This document shows positions 47,608 to 59,081 of a DNA stretch of 64,000 bases, in pieces; position 1 is the first letter of the stretch; each line of letters opens with the position of its first letter. This DNA is from Pestalotiopsis fici W106-1. Its lineage: Eukaryota > Ascomycota > Sordariomycetes > Amphisphaeriales > Sporocadaceae. Location: assembly GCF_000516985.1 (NCBI RefSeq), contig NW_006917095.1, positions 1,493,077 through 1,557,076 on the forward strand, written 5' to 3'. The position numbers were made by a program, and so were the translations under genes. Under the pieces are notes generated by a model. That model saw only the letters and a program-made list of their open reading frames with translations. It searched no databases and had not been told where the DNA came from.

Positions 47608-50600
47608 TCAAACTCCTACGGTTTTGATATCCATGTGGTGTAGGTATGCCCGAATGAAGTGCTCGCCGAGTATCGGTGCAGGATATTCCTTTCCTCCAAG
47701 TACATGCTCTCCGACCTTCAAGCCCTTGAACATTCCGGGAGCTGTTTCGTCCGTGTAGCTGTCAAAGACCGCGGCAATGCGGGCTAAGGACCCAGCCGGG
47801 TGTGCCAGAGCATGGCTTAGTGCCTGTTGCTTCCACGTATTGAAGGCGACGATCTCCTTCCCGCCACTGACCGAACTTAGCATCTTGAAGAACTCATTAC
47901 AGGTCTGAGCACGCGCATTCAAAAAGTCAAAATCACGGTCCATTCGGTGCAAGTCTTGGGTCATCACCGCCGTGATGGTCTTACTTAGATAGTCGATAGG
48001 CAAGACGGACGACACGTCAGCATCTAACGACGGAAATGCGCCCATCTCCAGACTGCCTGAAATCAAGTTGTGTAGAAAGTCGCCTCGATCGAGCCGGAAC
48101 CGTCCAGTTGTGGTAGATGCCGTCACGTATGGGAGTCGGTAGATGGTTGTCCTAGCCCCTCGCCATCGAGCCGCAGTTACCAGCCTCTCGGCAATGTACT
48201 TGGATGTCCCGTAGCCGAATTCCTGGTCTTGCTCGGTCAGGCCTAAACCCAGATGGATGGGCAATGTGGATATAGTCGAGACAAGGTGGACTGCTTTGGC
48301 GCAGCCGTAGGATGCCAGACGCAGAATCTCGTGAGTGCTGACCATATTTGGACCGACATACTGGTCCAAAGGTCGCATCCAGTCCACCAGGGCACCGGAG
48401 TGACATATAGCATCCACACTGTCGGCCAACTGATTGAAAAGTTCCTTGGTCAGGCCGAGGAGCGGTTGAGACAAGTCACCGACAACTGCATTGATCATCG
48501 TAGAAAACTCGGGTTCCCACAAGCCATGGTCTTGCAGAGCAGTCGTGATTCTCTCCTGCGCCTTATCCAAATCGTCAGCGCGCACTAAACAGTACGTAGT
48601 TATTCCTTGCTTGACCAGCTCATGCAAGATGAAGGCACCGACAAAACCTGTTGCACCTGTGAGGAAAATGGACTTGGGACGGGTGTTGCATCTGGTTGGA
48701 TCCCGAGAGACATTATCAAACGTGAAGCTGCTGTCGAGACAGCCTCTACGAATTGCTGCATCATCTAGACAAGGAAGGTCCAATATCGTAGTGGCCGAAG
48801 TATCACTGCTCGATACGGCCGAACTGGAAGATGTCTCCGTCTCCTGTAGGTGCGTTAATAGGAATTGGCTGAGCATCCTGAGATTTGGATGAAGGATCGC
48901 GATATTGACGGAGAGAGTCAGCCCTGTCAGCTTGGACAAGTGGTTGCGCATCTGGACAGCGGTCAGAGAGTCAATGCCAATCTCTTGCAAAGGCCTGTCA
49001 ACGTCCACATCAAGTGGGTGTGTGAAACCCAACGCCTTGGCAACTACTTCTCGAACCATGCTAAGCAAGATGCCGGCATGCTGTTCTTGCTCACTTTCAT
49101 TCAGGATTATTAATAGGTCCCAACCCTGAGAAGCCTGTGCGCGTTCATGAGCCAGGAGTAAGAAAAGCAACGGGGGTATGCCCCCTTGTTCCTCGACGGC
49201 ACTTCGAAGTCGCCCCAAATCAAGAGCCGCTGCCACAGTCAATGCACGGGTGCTAACAACAGCCTCTTCAAGCAGACCCAGCCCCTCCACAGGCGTCAGA
49301 GCATCAAGACCGAATTGAGCGAGATGGGAGACTGTGTTGCTGCTTAGTCTCGATGCCATGCCATCGCCCGACCATGTACCATATGCCACCGAGGTGGCGG
49401 GCAAGCCTTGAGCGCGCCGAAGATACGCGAGAGCGTCAAGAAAGGAATTTGCAGCCGCGTAATTGGCAAGCCCGGACAAGCCCATTACCCCAGAAATAGA
49501 AGAGAACATCATGAACGCGTCAAGATCCATGTCGAAAGTGGCCTGGTGTAAAAGCCAAGCTCCATACACTTTCGGACCAAGCGTCGTTGCGCACCGTTCC
49601 GGCGTCATGGCCAAGAGAACGCCCGAGTCTGCTACACCAGCTGCATGGACAACGCCACGCAACGGTCGGTCTTTGCTAAACATGGCCATGACTGACTTGA
49701 TGCTCATTGGATCGGCTATATCGCTGGAAAGCACAGTGACTTTGACACCGGAAGCGGCCAGCTCATTTACTAGATTCTCTGCGCCAGGCGCCTCCATGCC
49801 ACGGCGTGATGTCAGTACCATATCGCGAACACCATGGTTAGTCGCCAGCCAGCGGGCTACATGCGCACCAAGCTGGCCGAGTCCTCCTGTTATCAGCACT
49901 GCGCCGTCTTGTCGGATGAGTCGTTTCTCGGGTAGAGAATTCAATAGCGGCCTCACGCGCTCCATTCGCGGCGCAAGCACCTGACCCTGACGTATGGCAC
50001 ATTCTGGCTCGGCACTGAACAAGAGCGCCAAGGCGACGCAGGTGTCCATTTCCTCGCCTAGATCTACCAGCCGCAAGCGCAAGTCGGGGTGCTCACTTCT
50101 GGCAGTACGCATCAGGCCCCATAGAGGCGCTGCTCCGAGATTCATATTCTGATCATCGGGTTCGGTGCCAGTACCTATTGCACGGCGAGTGACCCAGATG
50201 AGTGGGGGCGTGAATTGAATCTGGGCTGCCGTCTGCAGTTGAGCCAGCGCCTTGGCGACATGGCCTTGTGCCTGCGATAGCACGTCTTCATCAGAGTCCC
50301 ATAGACAAATTAGGCCATCCAGATTTTCGGCATCTTTGAGTTGATGAACATCTACCAGTTGATTCCCAGTTCGTGTGACAAGAGCTCTCAAGTGCCCTGC
50401 CTTTTCCAGGTTGCTTGCTGTAGCTAACAATCCCCAGGTTTTTCCGGTAGTGATATCCTCAGCTCTCGCTGGGTGCCATGTTATCTCGAAACGGAGTTGA
50501 TCTTGGCCTCCAGTGGGAGCATGTCTGGTGGCATTGTTGACATTCCTGGGGAAATGGTCGTCATGTACGTCTCTACGAGCATCGTAATGCCGCTGGAAGG

Positions 50601-53600
50601 CGTATGTAGGCAAATCTATGCGCTGACAAGTGAATGGCTCGAAGTAGGCTGTCCAATCGATTGGAACGTGTCGCATATGCAAGTCCGCAATGCTGCGCTG
50701 GAGAACCCGCACGCCGTCTATGTGGGGCATAAGAGACGGCGTCCATGCGAAAGATGCGCTTCTACCCTCATCTCGAAGGCACTCTGCACCCATGCCGCAA
50801 AGTATGGGCCGCGGTCCGACCTCCAGGAATACGTCAACGCCATGCTGACTCAAAGATCGGATGCTGTCACTGAAGCGAACTGGCTCACGCACTTGCCGGA
50901 CCCAATACTCTGCTTGGTCGATCTGGCCTGCCCTAACCACTGAGCCGCTGAGACTGCTGATGACACTTAAAATTTGGGGCGCTGTAAGTTAGAGTTTCAG
51001 CGACGGCCCGAAAATCTTCCAGCATCCCGTCTACATGGCGGGAGTGGAAGGCGTGTCCAACGACTAACGTCTTTGTCTTGCGCCCTTGTCTAGAGAAGTG
51101 GTCTGAAATGCTTCCCACGGCATCACTTTTCCCAGAGATTACCGTCTGTTGCGGTGTGTTGTAGAGAGCAATATCGACTGTAGCATCGTGCCCTAGGTCT
51201 TTTATGGCTAGCGCAACTTCTGCAGCAGTCGCGCCAAGCGATACCATTCGAGTATCGCCAGCCTGAGCTTGCATCAGCCTGCTGCGAGCTGCAACTAGTC
51301 GACAAGCATCGACAAGATCAAAAACGCCAGCTACGTGAGCAGCGACAAGCTCGCCCAGGCTATGGCCGAGCACAAACTCGGGTCGCACCCCCAAACTTTC
51401 CCACAGCCTCCACAGCGCCACTTCTAGAGCAAAGAGAGCAGTCTGCGCGAAATCAGTACGCTTCAAGAATGTGGCCTCCTTAGTATCAGAATCGGCCCAC
51501 ATGACACTGAGCAATGGGAACTCCAGATTCGTAAAGTGTGCCGCGACCTCCTTCAACGTATCGCGAAAGACCGGGTATACCTCGCATAGGTCTTTGCCCA
51601 TACCTAGCCATTGGCTCCCTTGGCCTGTGAAGAGCATGGCCATTCTCGGCGGCCCCGAGGCATCGCTAGCAGTCACTAACGAAGATTCTGGGCGTCTGAT
51701 GGAACTCAGCTTCTCGAGCAACTCAGCTTTGCTATGAGCCATCAAGACGAGTCGCTTTCGAAGGTGACTGCGTGTAGTTGCTAAGGAGTAGGACACATCT
51801 TCCAAACGTAATTGGCCCACCCGGCTTATATGCTGATGAAGCCGTTCAGCCTGGACCTGTAGGGCTTCGTCGGTATCACCGGAGAGGCAGAATGGCATAA
51901 TAGGAGGGACAAGTTGAGCGACTGTCCTGGCGTCACCAGCAGTCGTCATTGGCTCCGACGATTCTTCAACAATGATGTGAGCGTTGGTTCCCCCAATGCC
52001 GAATGCACTAATTCCAGCACGTCGCAGACGGTTACCCATCGAAGTCCATGACCTTTTACTCAATACCGGCGTCATATTCGCATGCTGCCAATCCACTGCC
52101 GGTGTAGGCTTGGCTATGTGTAGAGATTCTGGGAGGGTGTTGTTCTGCAGGGCTAATACAACTTTCAGTAGACCTACAAGACCTGCGGCTGCTTGGGTGT
52201 GGCCAATATTGGACTTGGCAGAACCGATCAGTAGAGTCTCTATACTAGAACGGCTGGCACCAAATACTTCTGCCAACGCCGTGGCTTCGATTGGATCTCC
52301 CAGCTTTGTACCAATGCCGTGGGCCTCGATGTAGTCGATGTCGTCCGGCTTCAGTCTGGCTGCAGCTAGCGCCCGTTGTATAAGCCGTTGCTGAGCTGGG
52401 CCACTGGGCGCCGTCAAACTTGCACTACGCCCGTCGTGGTTGACGGCAGTCCCGCGGATCACAGCATGTACCCGATTGCCATCTCGCCGGGCATCGGATA
52501 GCCGCTTAAGAATAACAACTGCAGACCCTTCGGACCATCCAGTTCCCTCAGTGTCAGCAGAAAAAGCCCGACAACGACCATCTGGCGACAATCCCTGCAG
52601 TCGACTGAACTCTATATGTAGGCCCGGGTTGAGCATGAGGCTGATACCACCGGATACGGCTATATCACACTCGCCTCCACGCAGCGCATTGCAAGCCAAG
52701 TGAGTGGTCACTAGCGAGGAGGAGCAGGCGGTGTCTATTGTCAATGCTGGACCCTCCAACCCCAGTTGATAGGCGATACGACCAGACATGGTACCGCCTG
52801 CAGACCCCGTCACTGTGTACCCGTCGAGGTCTGATAGGTCTCGAATGGCCATTTGGTTCAGAGATTGATGGGAGAGAATGTTGCTTGTACCGATGAATAC
52901 TCCAGTCTGGCTGCCTCGTAGCTTCTCCACAGTCATTCCTGCGCGCTCAAAGCCTTCCCAGCAGGTCTCCAGCATCATGTACTGCGAAGGGTCCAATCTG
53001 CGTGCTTCCCGCGGCGAAATGCCAAATAACGATAAGTCAAAAGAGTTGACTGAAGAAATGAACCCTCCTCGCCGACAATGGGACTCGTCTTTTGCCTCAA
53101 GGCTCCCCTTCGAAAAGGCGTCTTCACCCCAACGGTCCTCGGGGACGTCGCTAATGGCATCACCACCGCGCTCGAGGAGCTCCCAGAAGTCCTCTGGACT
53201 GGCAATGCCGCCAGGTAGTCGGCATGCCATGGAAACTATGGCGATGTCTTCGGTGGTGCTCGCTTGGTGCAATGTTTTAGTGTCTCTGGGCGCAGCCGAG
53301 CCTGCAGAAGTCGACAGGTACGTCGCTAACGACTTGATGGTATAGTGTTCAAACAGTTTGGGCGATGCAATTGACCGCCCCAAGAGTTTCTCGAGCTCTG
53401 TCTGGACCCTGATAATGCGTACAGAGTCTCCCCCAATTTCAAAGAAACTGTCATTGACACCAATGCGGTCATGTTCTAAAGCTCTTGACCAGATATCGAG
53501 TATTTGATCCTCTAATTCAGTGACCGGTTTCGCATCAGGCTTTTCCTTGATTGCCGTTATAGGATCCGGCAGGGCCTTGCGGTCGACCTTGCCGTTGATA

Positions 53601-55117
53601 GTTACCGGAAATGCCTCCATTACAACGAAAAAGGCCGGAATCATATAAGACGGGATCTTTGTGGCCAACCAAGGCCGTAGCTCACGGTCGAGGCCTGCCT
53701 TGGTCTTGGCTGCCTCATTGCCAGAACTTGCTTTTAGTACGCAGTATGCCACCAGCCGTTCATCATAGGAAATTACAACTGCTCCGGATATGTTTTGATG
53801 CTCGATGATGGCTGCTTCAATGTCACCTAGCTCAATCCTGTGGCCTCGGATCTTAACCTGTCCGTCTATCCGACCAATGACGCTCAACTCTCCCCGCCTG
53901 ACCATGCATGCGAGGTCACCAGTGCGGTACATTGTACCCCCATGAAACGGATTGTCGAGGAATTGAGAGTTGGTGAGCTCCTTCATATTACGATACCCCC
54001 GTGCTACACCAGCACCACCAATATACAGCTCGCCAGGCTGGCCGAGTGGCACTGGTGCCTGGTTCTCATCGAGAACATACAGACGCCCGTTTGTTATGGG
54101 TCCTCCAACAATTATATCCTGTCCATAGGATACCTTCCAGATGCTTCCATATACAGTCGCTTCAGTCGGGCCGTACATGTTCCAAAGCACGTCACCACAG
54201 GCTAGGAGACGGTCCGCCAACTTTCGCGACAGTGCCTCGCCGCCGCAAAAGATCTTTCGAAGCCTCGGCTGACCTTTCCAGCCTGAGTCCAGCAACATCT
54301 GCCAGATGGCTGGTGTGCCCTGCATGATGGTGATCTCGTGGCGCTTCATGAGAGCCACAAGGGCGGCCATGTCTTTGATCTCGGGTCCTTGTGCGATAAC
54401 GACCGTCGCTCCGCAGAGCAGTGGTAGGAACAACTCCAAAACAGCCATGTCGAACGATATAGTCGTGATAGCGAGTAGCTTCTCTGACTCGTCACATCCG
54501 GGTTCCCTCTTCATCGACAACAAGAGGTTTGACACGCTCCCATGGGTGACCTCGACCCCTTTGGGCCGACCTGTTGACCCGGAAGTGTACATGACATAGG
54601 CGAGGTCGTCGCTCTGCGTTACGTCTCCCTGCCTTGTGCCGTTGGAGTCGTGATCCATCATGCGTAGAGAATCATCAATGTCAAGGCACACGTCTGCCCA
54701 AGAGGCAAAGGCCGCGTCTGTGCTTCCGCATGTAATGACAAGTTTGGGGCAAGCGTCTTCCATGATCTGTTTGATGCGTTCTTGGGGAAGTGCAGGATCG
54801 AAAGGCACGTAAGCGGCGCCCGTCTTCCAAATCGCCAGGAAAACCGGGACGAGGTCAACAGAGCGGTCCAACGCCACACCGACAATGTCGCCATTTCTAA
54901 TTTCTCTCTGAAGTAGTTTTCGGGCAAATCGATTTGCGAGAGCGTTAAGTTCTCGATATGTGAGTGTCTTGTCTGCACAGACTATGGCGGTCTTCTGCCC
55001 GTATTTCTCAACCATTTTCTCGAGAAGCTGGTGTAGACACAATCCCAAGGTTGTGGGGTCATGATTGCTGTTGGAGTCCTGATCTGTGTGCCAGGCTTCT
55101 TGCCGTGGATGGTCCAT
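47608..55117 (-). CDS. SwnK-type hybrid NRPS-PKS (A-T-KS-AT-KR-T-R), with a frame break
   Basis: About 2,500 aa on one intron-free stretch, the length of SwnK synthetases. From the start at 55117: adenylation domain (A3 near residue 178, A7 YRTGDL near 398, A10 NGKVDRK near 510); carrier GGDS near 563; ketosynthase with DTACSSS near 798 and both His motifs (EAHGIGT, SNIGHT); acyltransferase GHSLGE near 1253. Then come ketoreductase GGLGQLG (near 49880) with its NYAAAN motif, carrier GIDSL (near 48970), and a reductase release domain with GATGFVG (near 48650) and YGTSK. There is no condensation, DH or ER domain. Such an enzyme loads one amino acid, extends it once with malonyl, reduces the ketone and releases an aldehyde that can cyclise to an indolizidine. 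The selectivity residues read D-M-L-Q-F-G-M-V-Y, of unknown meaning. Two frames (to 50933 and from about 50940) are one base out of register inside the AT domain. Confidence 0.93.
50955..50972 (-). other. One-base frame displacement in the AT domain
   Basis: The frame from 55117 runs into a stop at 50933-50935 shortly after the TYSAP segment. The downstream frame continues the same AT domain without missing residues. The switch lies within about a dozen bases, too short for an intron. It is a true mutation, which would truncate the synthetase, or an assembly indel. Confidence 0.8.
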
Positions 55118-55842
55118 CTTTTCTGTGTGAGAATGGTTCTATTATGGAGGGGATTGATATGCGATGGTTCCTGCAGGTCGGTAGCCAACAGGATAACGAT
55201 ATGCCTTGATATACTCGATCAAGCTTATTGAGGTACTTTTGGGTCCGACTGGTTGGAAACTTGACCAAACTTGGTAAGCAGCTATTTGGAATATGGTTTC
55301 GTTTCCAATGGTTCGGGAACCAATAGGCAAGCCTCCGTCATGAGCCGCGAACTGTTGGCTGCAGGTTTCGTCTGTGGGTTCATTATAGGACTTGTCACGC
55401 AGGGGACCCTATACATGCGCTCATCGGCTGACATGTCATGGGGGCCAAATGCAGCTATACGAAACTTGCAATTAGTTGCGTTGTTACTGGTAACATCCTA
55501 GTCTCGTGAGGTATAAGACCCTGGGAAGTGGTAGATAAGCGGCCAAGAACACATCCACTGGCAAATGTCAAACACGGAGCACCATCCGGGGTTTCCTAGA
55601 AGCATGACCTCTGCTACAGGGTTTGGAGGATTTAGACCCTCAATCCCCTGCCTCATTCACATGCTACATACCTAACCTCTCAAAGCAGTTCACCGACAAG
55701 GGGAAAGCTCTCTCAAGTCACTTGCATTATTTCTCTTACGGTTTTCCTGCTCAGGACCTAGCTAGCTACGCCAATCCTTTTTCCACATTCTTGAATTTCA
55801 CTAGAAGCCGCGTGCTTGTGTCAGCCAGAGTTACTGGACAGA
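55118..55842. promoter_or_regulatory. Divergent promoter region of synthetase and reductase
   Basis: The 725-bp spacer lies between the start codons of the synthetase and the NmrA-like reductase, so the two genes are probably co-regulated. No perfect CGTATC palindrome occurs in it. A short inverted repeat GTTACTGGTAAC is at about 55484-55495. Confidence 0.55.
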
Positions 55843-56906
55843 ATGAGTGTTGTCGCAGTTGCTGGTGGTCTTGGTGACCTAGGCCGCCTCATTGCTGAGG
55901 CACTGATTGAAACTGGCAAACATGAGGTTTATGTCATGTCCAGAAAGGTACGAAAGCAGTCACGCACATACTTCAATCTGCTTACTAGACTTTTCAGACT
56001 TCCCAGGGAGGTTCCACTCGTACCTCACCTCTGACTGGCAAGCAATACTCTTCTCTCATCCACACAGACTACTCATCTGAAGAGTCCTTGGTCCAACAGC
56101 TCGCAGACAGGCAGGTTGATGTCATCATCTGTACCTTTATCATGGATTGTGACTCGGCTTCGGATGCTCAGATACGTCTCATTAGGGCTGCTGAAAAGTG
56201 TGCCTGTGTGAAACGTTTCATACCCTCCGAGTTTAACGTCGAGTATGAAGTTGGCGATGATGTACTCCCTTACCCGGAGAAGAGGTTCCATCTTGCAGCT
56301 CGGCGCGAGCTAGAGAAGACAAGCACCTTTGAGTATGCCTACATCTATCCCGGCATGTTCATGGACTATTTTGGCCTGCCAAAGGTGGAGAGCAGCCTTC
56401 GTCCGCTCTGTTTCTTTGTTGACCCAGAAAAAGGTCTGGCGGTATTGCCGGATGATGGTGAGGCTAGAATGAGCATGACCTTTACGACGGACGCTGCACG
56501 GTACATAGCTCTAGCACTTGATCTGGAGAAATGGACCCGGATTCTTACAACTGTTGTCAGCACCGTCTCACTCAATGAGCTTGTCAAGCTCTTAGAGGAG
56601 AGCCTGGGTCGTAAGCTGCAAGTACTTTACCAGCCTCTGGAAAAGCTTCTTGAGCATGACGCGATCGACCTCCCGACCAACTTGGAGATTGCGAAAGAGT
56701 ATCCGGAGCGATTCCCCGAGGGATTGGATCAGCTGCGAGGGCTGATTGCCGATCTCGAGGCTGGCGTTGCACTTGGAGCCTACGACCTCAGCAAGTTACA
56801 TGGGCACCTAGACCTAGTCAAGGTGTTTGAGGGGGTGACTGCGGCCCCAAGGAGAATCGAGGACTTGGTGGAGGAGGCATGGGGTGCAGCAGGTACTGAT
56901 CAATGA
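55843..56906 (+). CDS. NmrA-like Rossmann-fold reductase (SwnN/SwnR type)
   Basis: Exon 1 (55843-55947) and exon 2 (55998-56906) are joined across a 50-nt intron, giving 337 aa. The N-terminus VVAVAGGLGDLGRLIAEAL is the NAD(P) dinucleotide site (GGxGxxG), followed by VYVMSRK. Further on are FIPSEFNVEYEVGD and YIYPGMFMDYFGLP, typical of the isoflavone-reductase/NmrA-like SDR family. There is no YxxxK triad, as in that family. In swainsonine clusters, two reductases of this class (SwnN and SwnR) reduce imine or iminium intermediates; only one is found here, and which orthologue it is cannot be decided by eye. It is transcribed divergently from the synthetase, which supports membership of the pathway. 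Confidence 0.88.
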
Positions 56907-57814
56907 AAGATACGGCAAAATTTGGGCCCGTGCCATGAAGATCGAACGAGGCAGTGTTGACCAAAACCCTGCCTGGCTCTGAAGTTGCTGGGATTGGTAA
57001 TCTTTGCGCTAGTGCTGGGAATAAGCCAGGTCAAACCGAGTCCGACCGTCAAGTCAAGTCAAATGCAGCGTACATATGAATCACTCCTAAATCACATTCG
57101 CAAGTCCTGGTTGACCAATCGGAGAGCATGAGTAAAGTAATAAATGGGGCCCCTGAGGAGTTGGAAAGGGCATCGGCCAAGACACAATCACTAAGTATCA
57201 AAGTATCTATTTACCATTCGCTGTAATATTGCTATAGTTCCAAATTCCAGCAAGGCTAGTGCAAAGGTTACCTTGCTCTCAAGTATAGCAAACTTTTAGT
57301 GCTCGCTCGCTTAGCCCTGTACATGATCTAGTATAAGGAAATTTACTTGGCTCGGTCCCAGCACTGCTTAGCGCTGATCCTACAGACTAGACCCCTAGGC
57401 AATCAAAGGATGCCAGCCGTGGATCCATTCCAATTGATAAGTCCTATAAATGTGTGTGGATGTATGCGAGCCTCGAGCATCCTGAGGTTCATAGTCCCCC
57501 GCATTGCCCACATTATCAACTATAATCCCGGCAAGTCTAGCAGCGAGAAAACAATGCGCATATCGTGTAAGTGTGGATCCTGGAGGATGAATATTATACA
57601 AACCCCCGGCTATCATTCACGGGCTGCTGTTCGCATAATCCTTCTGAAAGTTGGGATCGGTTCCTTTCTGCAGATATCCTATCTGCCCATCGACATGTGC
57701 TAACCATATAAGTTCATCCGCTGCGAGACAATGTTTGCATTGATCCATGCAGATTCCTGGTGTGTACTATCAGATAATTCGTCATCTGTATTCGCTTTAT
57801 AACCACGAGACAAC
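56907..57814. other. Spacer between reductase and dioxygenase
   Basis: No gene is seen in about 900 bp. It includes the dioxygenase promoter. The 118-codon frame at 57347-57703 has no recognisable domain. Confidence 0.55.
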
Positions 57815-58672
57815 ATGGCCTCAAATGTACCCAAGCTACAGCAAGTTCAGGCCTCTGCGGGCCGGGACGCTGTGCTGACGGCTGTCCGGCAAGACGGTGC
57901 TGTCATCATCAAAGGACTGTTCACTAAAGACCAAGTCCGCCGTCTGAATGAAGAGGTGCAGCCTTTTGTAGACAATATGGGAGTGGGCTCTAACCACACG
58001 GAAGACTGGGTCAAGGAGTTCCATGGAGATAATACAAAGCGCTTGAATGGCGTGGTCGCACTAAGCAAGACTTTTCGCCACGAGATTCTGGAGAGCGAAT
58101 TGATTCACCAGGTGTGCGAGGACATCTATCTCAAGGATGCCGGCGGCTACTGGATGAACTCTGCTCAAGTCATCGACATAGGGCCAGGCAGCAAGGCCCA
58201 GCCGCTCCATAGAGACCAGTGGCAGTTTCCCATATTCACGCGCTGCGGTCCCGATGCGCCCGAGGCCAGCATCAACTTTGTCGTGGCCTTGACGGACTTT
58301 AGCGACGAGAATGGGGCCACCAGAGTCATCCCCGGCAGTCACAAGTGGGACGATTTTAGTCGGAACGGGACGCCAGAGGACACCATTCCCGCGGAAATGG
58401 AAGCCGGCGATGCATGCTTCATTACCGGAAAGGTTGTGCACGGCGGCGGCGAGAATAGAACCAAGGACTCTACAAGGAGGGGCATCACTCTGGTTTTTCA
58501 GTGCTCGTACCTCACGCCTGAGGAGGCCTATCCTTTCATCATCAGCAAGGAGCTCGCCAGAACTCTCAGCCCGCGCGGTCAGCGTATGATTGGTTTCCGA
58601 TCTCAGTTTCTCAAGGACAGTCCCGGGGTTTGGAAGCGCAACTATGGAGACATGGATGAGGTACATTGTTAA
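57815..58672 (+). CDS. PhyH-type Fe(II)/2-oxoglutarate dioxygenase (SwnH-like)
   Basis: A single exon encodes 285 aa. The iron ligands are His132 and Asp134 in LHRDQW and His209 in KVVHGGGEN. An Arg about ten residues on (TRRGITLVFQ) fits 2-oxoglutarate binding. The N-terminal DGAVIIKGLFTKDQVRRLNEEV and NGATRVIPGSHKW motifs are characteristic of the phytanoyl-CoA-hydroxylase-like fungal family, which includes SwnH1/SwnH2, FtmOx1 and AsqJ. In swainsonine clusters two such enzymes hydroxylate the indolizidine ring; only one is seen here. Start ATG at 57815 has an A at -3 and follows a short leader. It lies downstream of and in the same orientation as the reductase, with its own 900-bp upstream region. 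Confidence 0.93.
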   Translation: MASNVPKLQQVQASAGRDAVLTAVRQDGAVIIKGLFTKDQVRRLNEEVQPFVDNMGVGSNHTEDWVKEFHGDNTKRLNGVVALSKTFRHEILESELIHQVCEDIYLKDAGGYWMNSAQVIDIGPGSKAQPLHRDQWQFPIFTRCGPDAPEASINFVVALTDFSDENGATRVIPGSHKWDDFSRNGTPEDTIPAEMEAGDACFITGKVVHGGGENRTKDSTRRGITLVFQCSYLTPEEAYPFIISKELARTLSPRGQRMIGFRSQFLKDSPGVWKRNYGDMDEVHC

Positions 58673-59081
58673 GATCAGTCATTAATTCGTATCACCATTA
58701 TATGATGATAATTCAAGGCAATACATTGTGCATTGAGATGATAATAGCTTCGAGACTCTTCCGTATCCCTTAAAATGGACTACCATTAAGGACCTAAAAT
58801 TTAACAGCCGTAGCTGAATTACGGAAAAGAAAGAAAAGAAATAGGGAAAAAAGAAAGAAAAATGAACGGAAAAAATTATAAATTAGCATTTGAGAGTAGT
58901 ATTTTTTTCCTTCTCTTTTCTCAATTTATATTACATTATCACTTTTGTCACAGCCACGGTAATATGCGCGTATAAAGCCAAAATCGGGGGTATTCAACAG
59001 TTTTCTCTCTGGTTCTCCGTACTAAATAATAAGCGCAAGCATCAAAAAAGTTTGCTCAATAGAATCAAAGTTTGGCTTAGA
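58673..59081. other. Convergent spacer with purine-rich tract and repeat
   Basis: The spacer lies between the convergent dioxygenase and acyltransferase genes. A purine-rich tract spans about 58825-58875. Most of the rest is the dispersed repeat listed next. No gene is seen. Confidence 0.6.
58821..59020 (+). repeat. Dispersed repeat, copy B (MITE-like)
   Basis: Starts TACGGAAAAGAAAG and ends GGTTCTCCGTA; the reverse complement of the end reads TACGGAGAACC, so short terminal inverted repeats of TACGGA(A/G)AA are present, with TA at each edge. The segment 58867-59020 resembles 39917-40053, best over the last 53 bases. A small non-autonomous DNA transposon is likely. Confidence 0.55.

Noticed and set aside
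47608..55117. Classical fungal PKS-NRPS (tetramic-acid type) or TAS1-type synthetase
   Set aside because: The A-T module precedes the KS, there is no condensation domain, and the C-terminus is a reductase after KR-T. This fits SwnK instead.
47608..55117. Assignment to swainsonine or slaframine itself
   Set aside because: The tailoring gene set does not match either one fully, so naming a product would go beyond the sequence.
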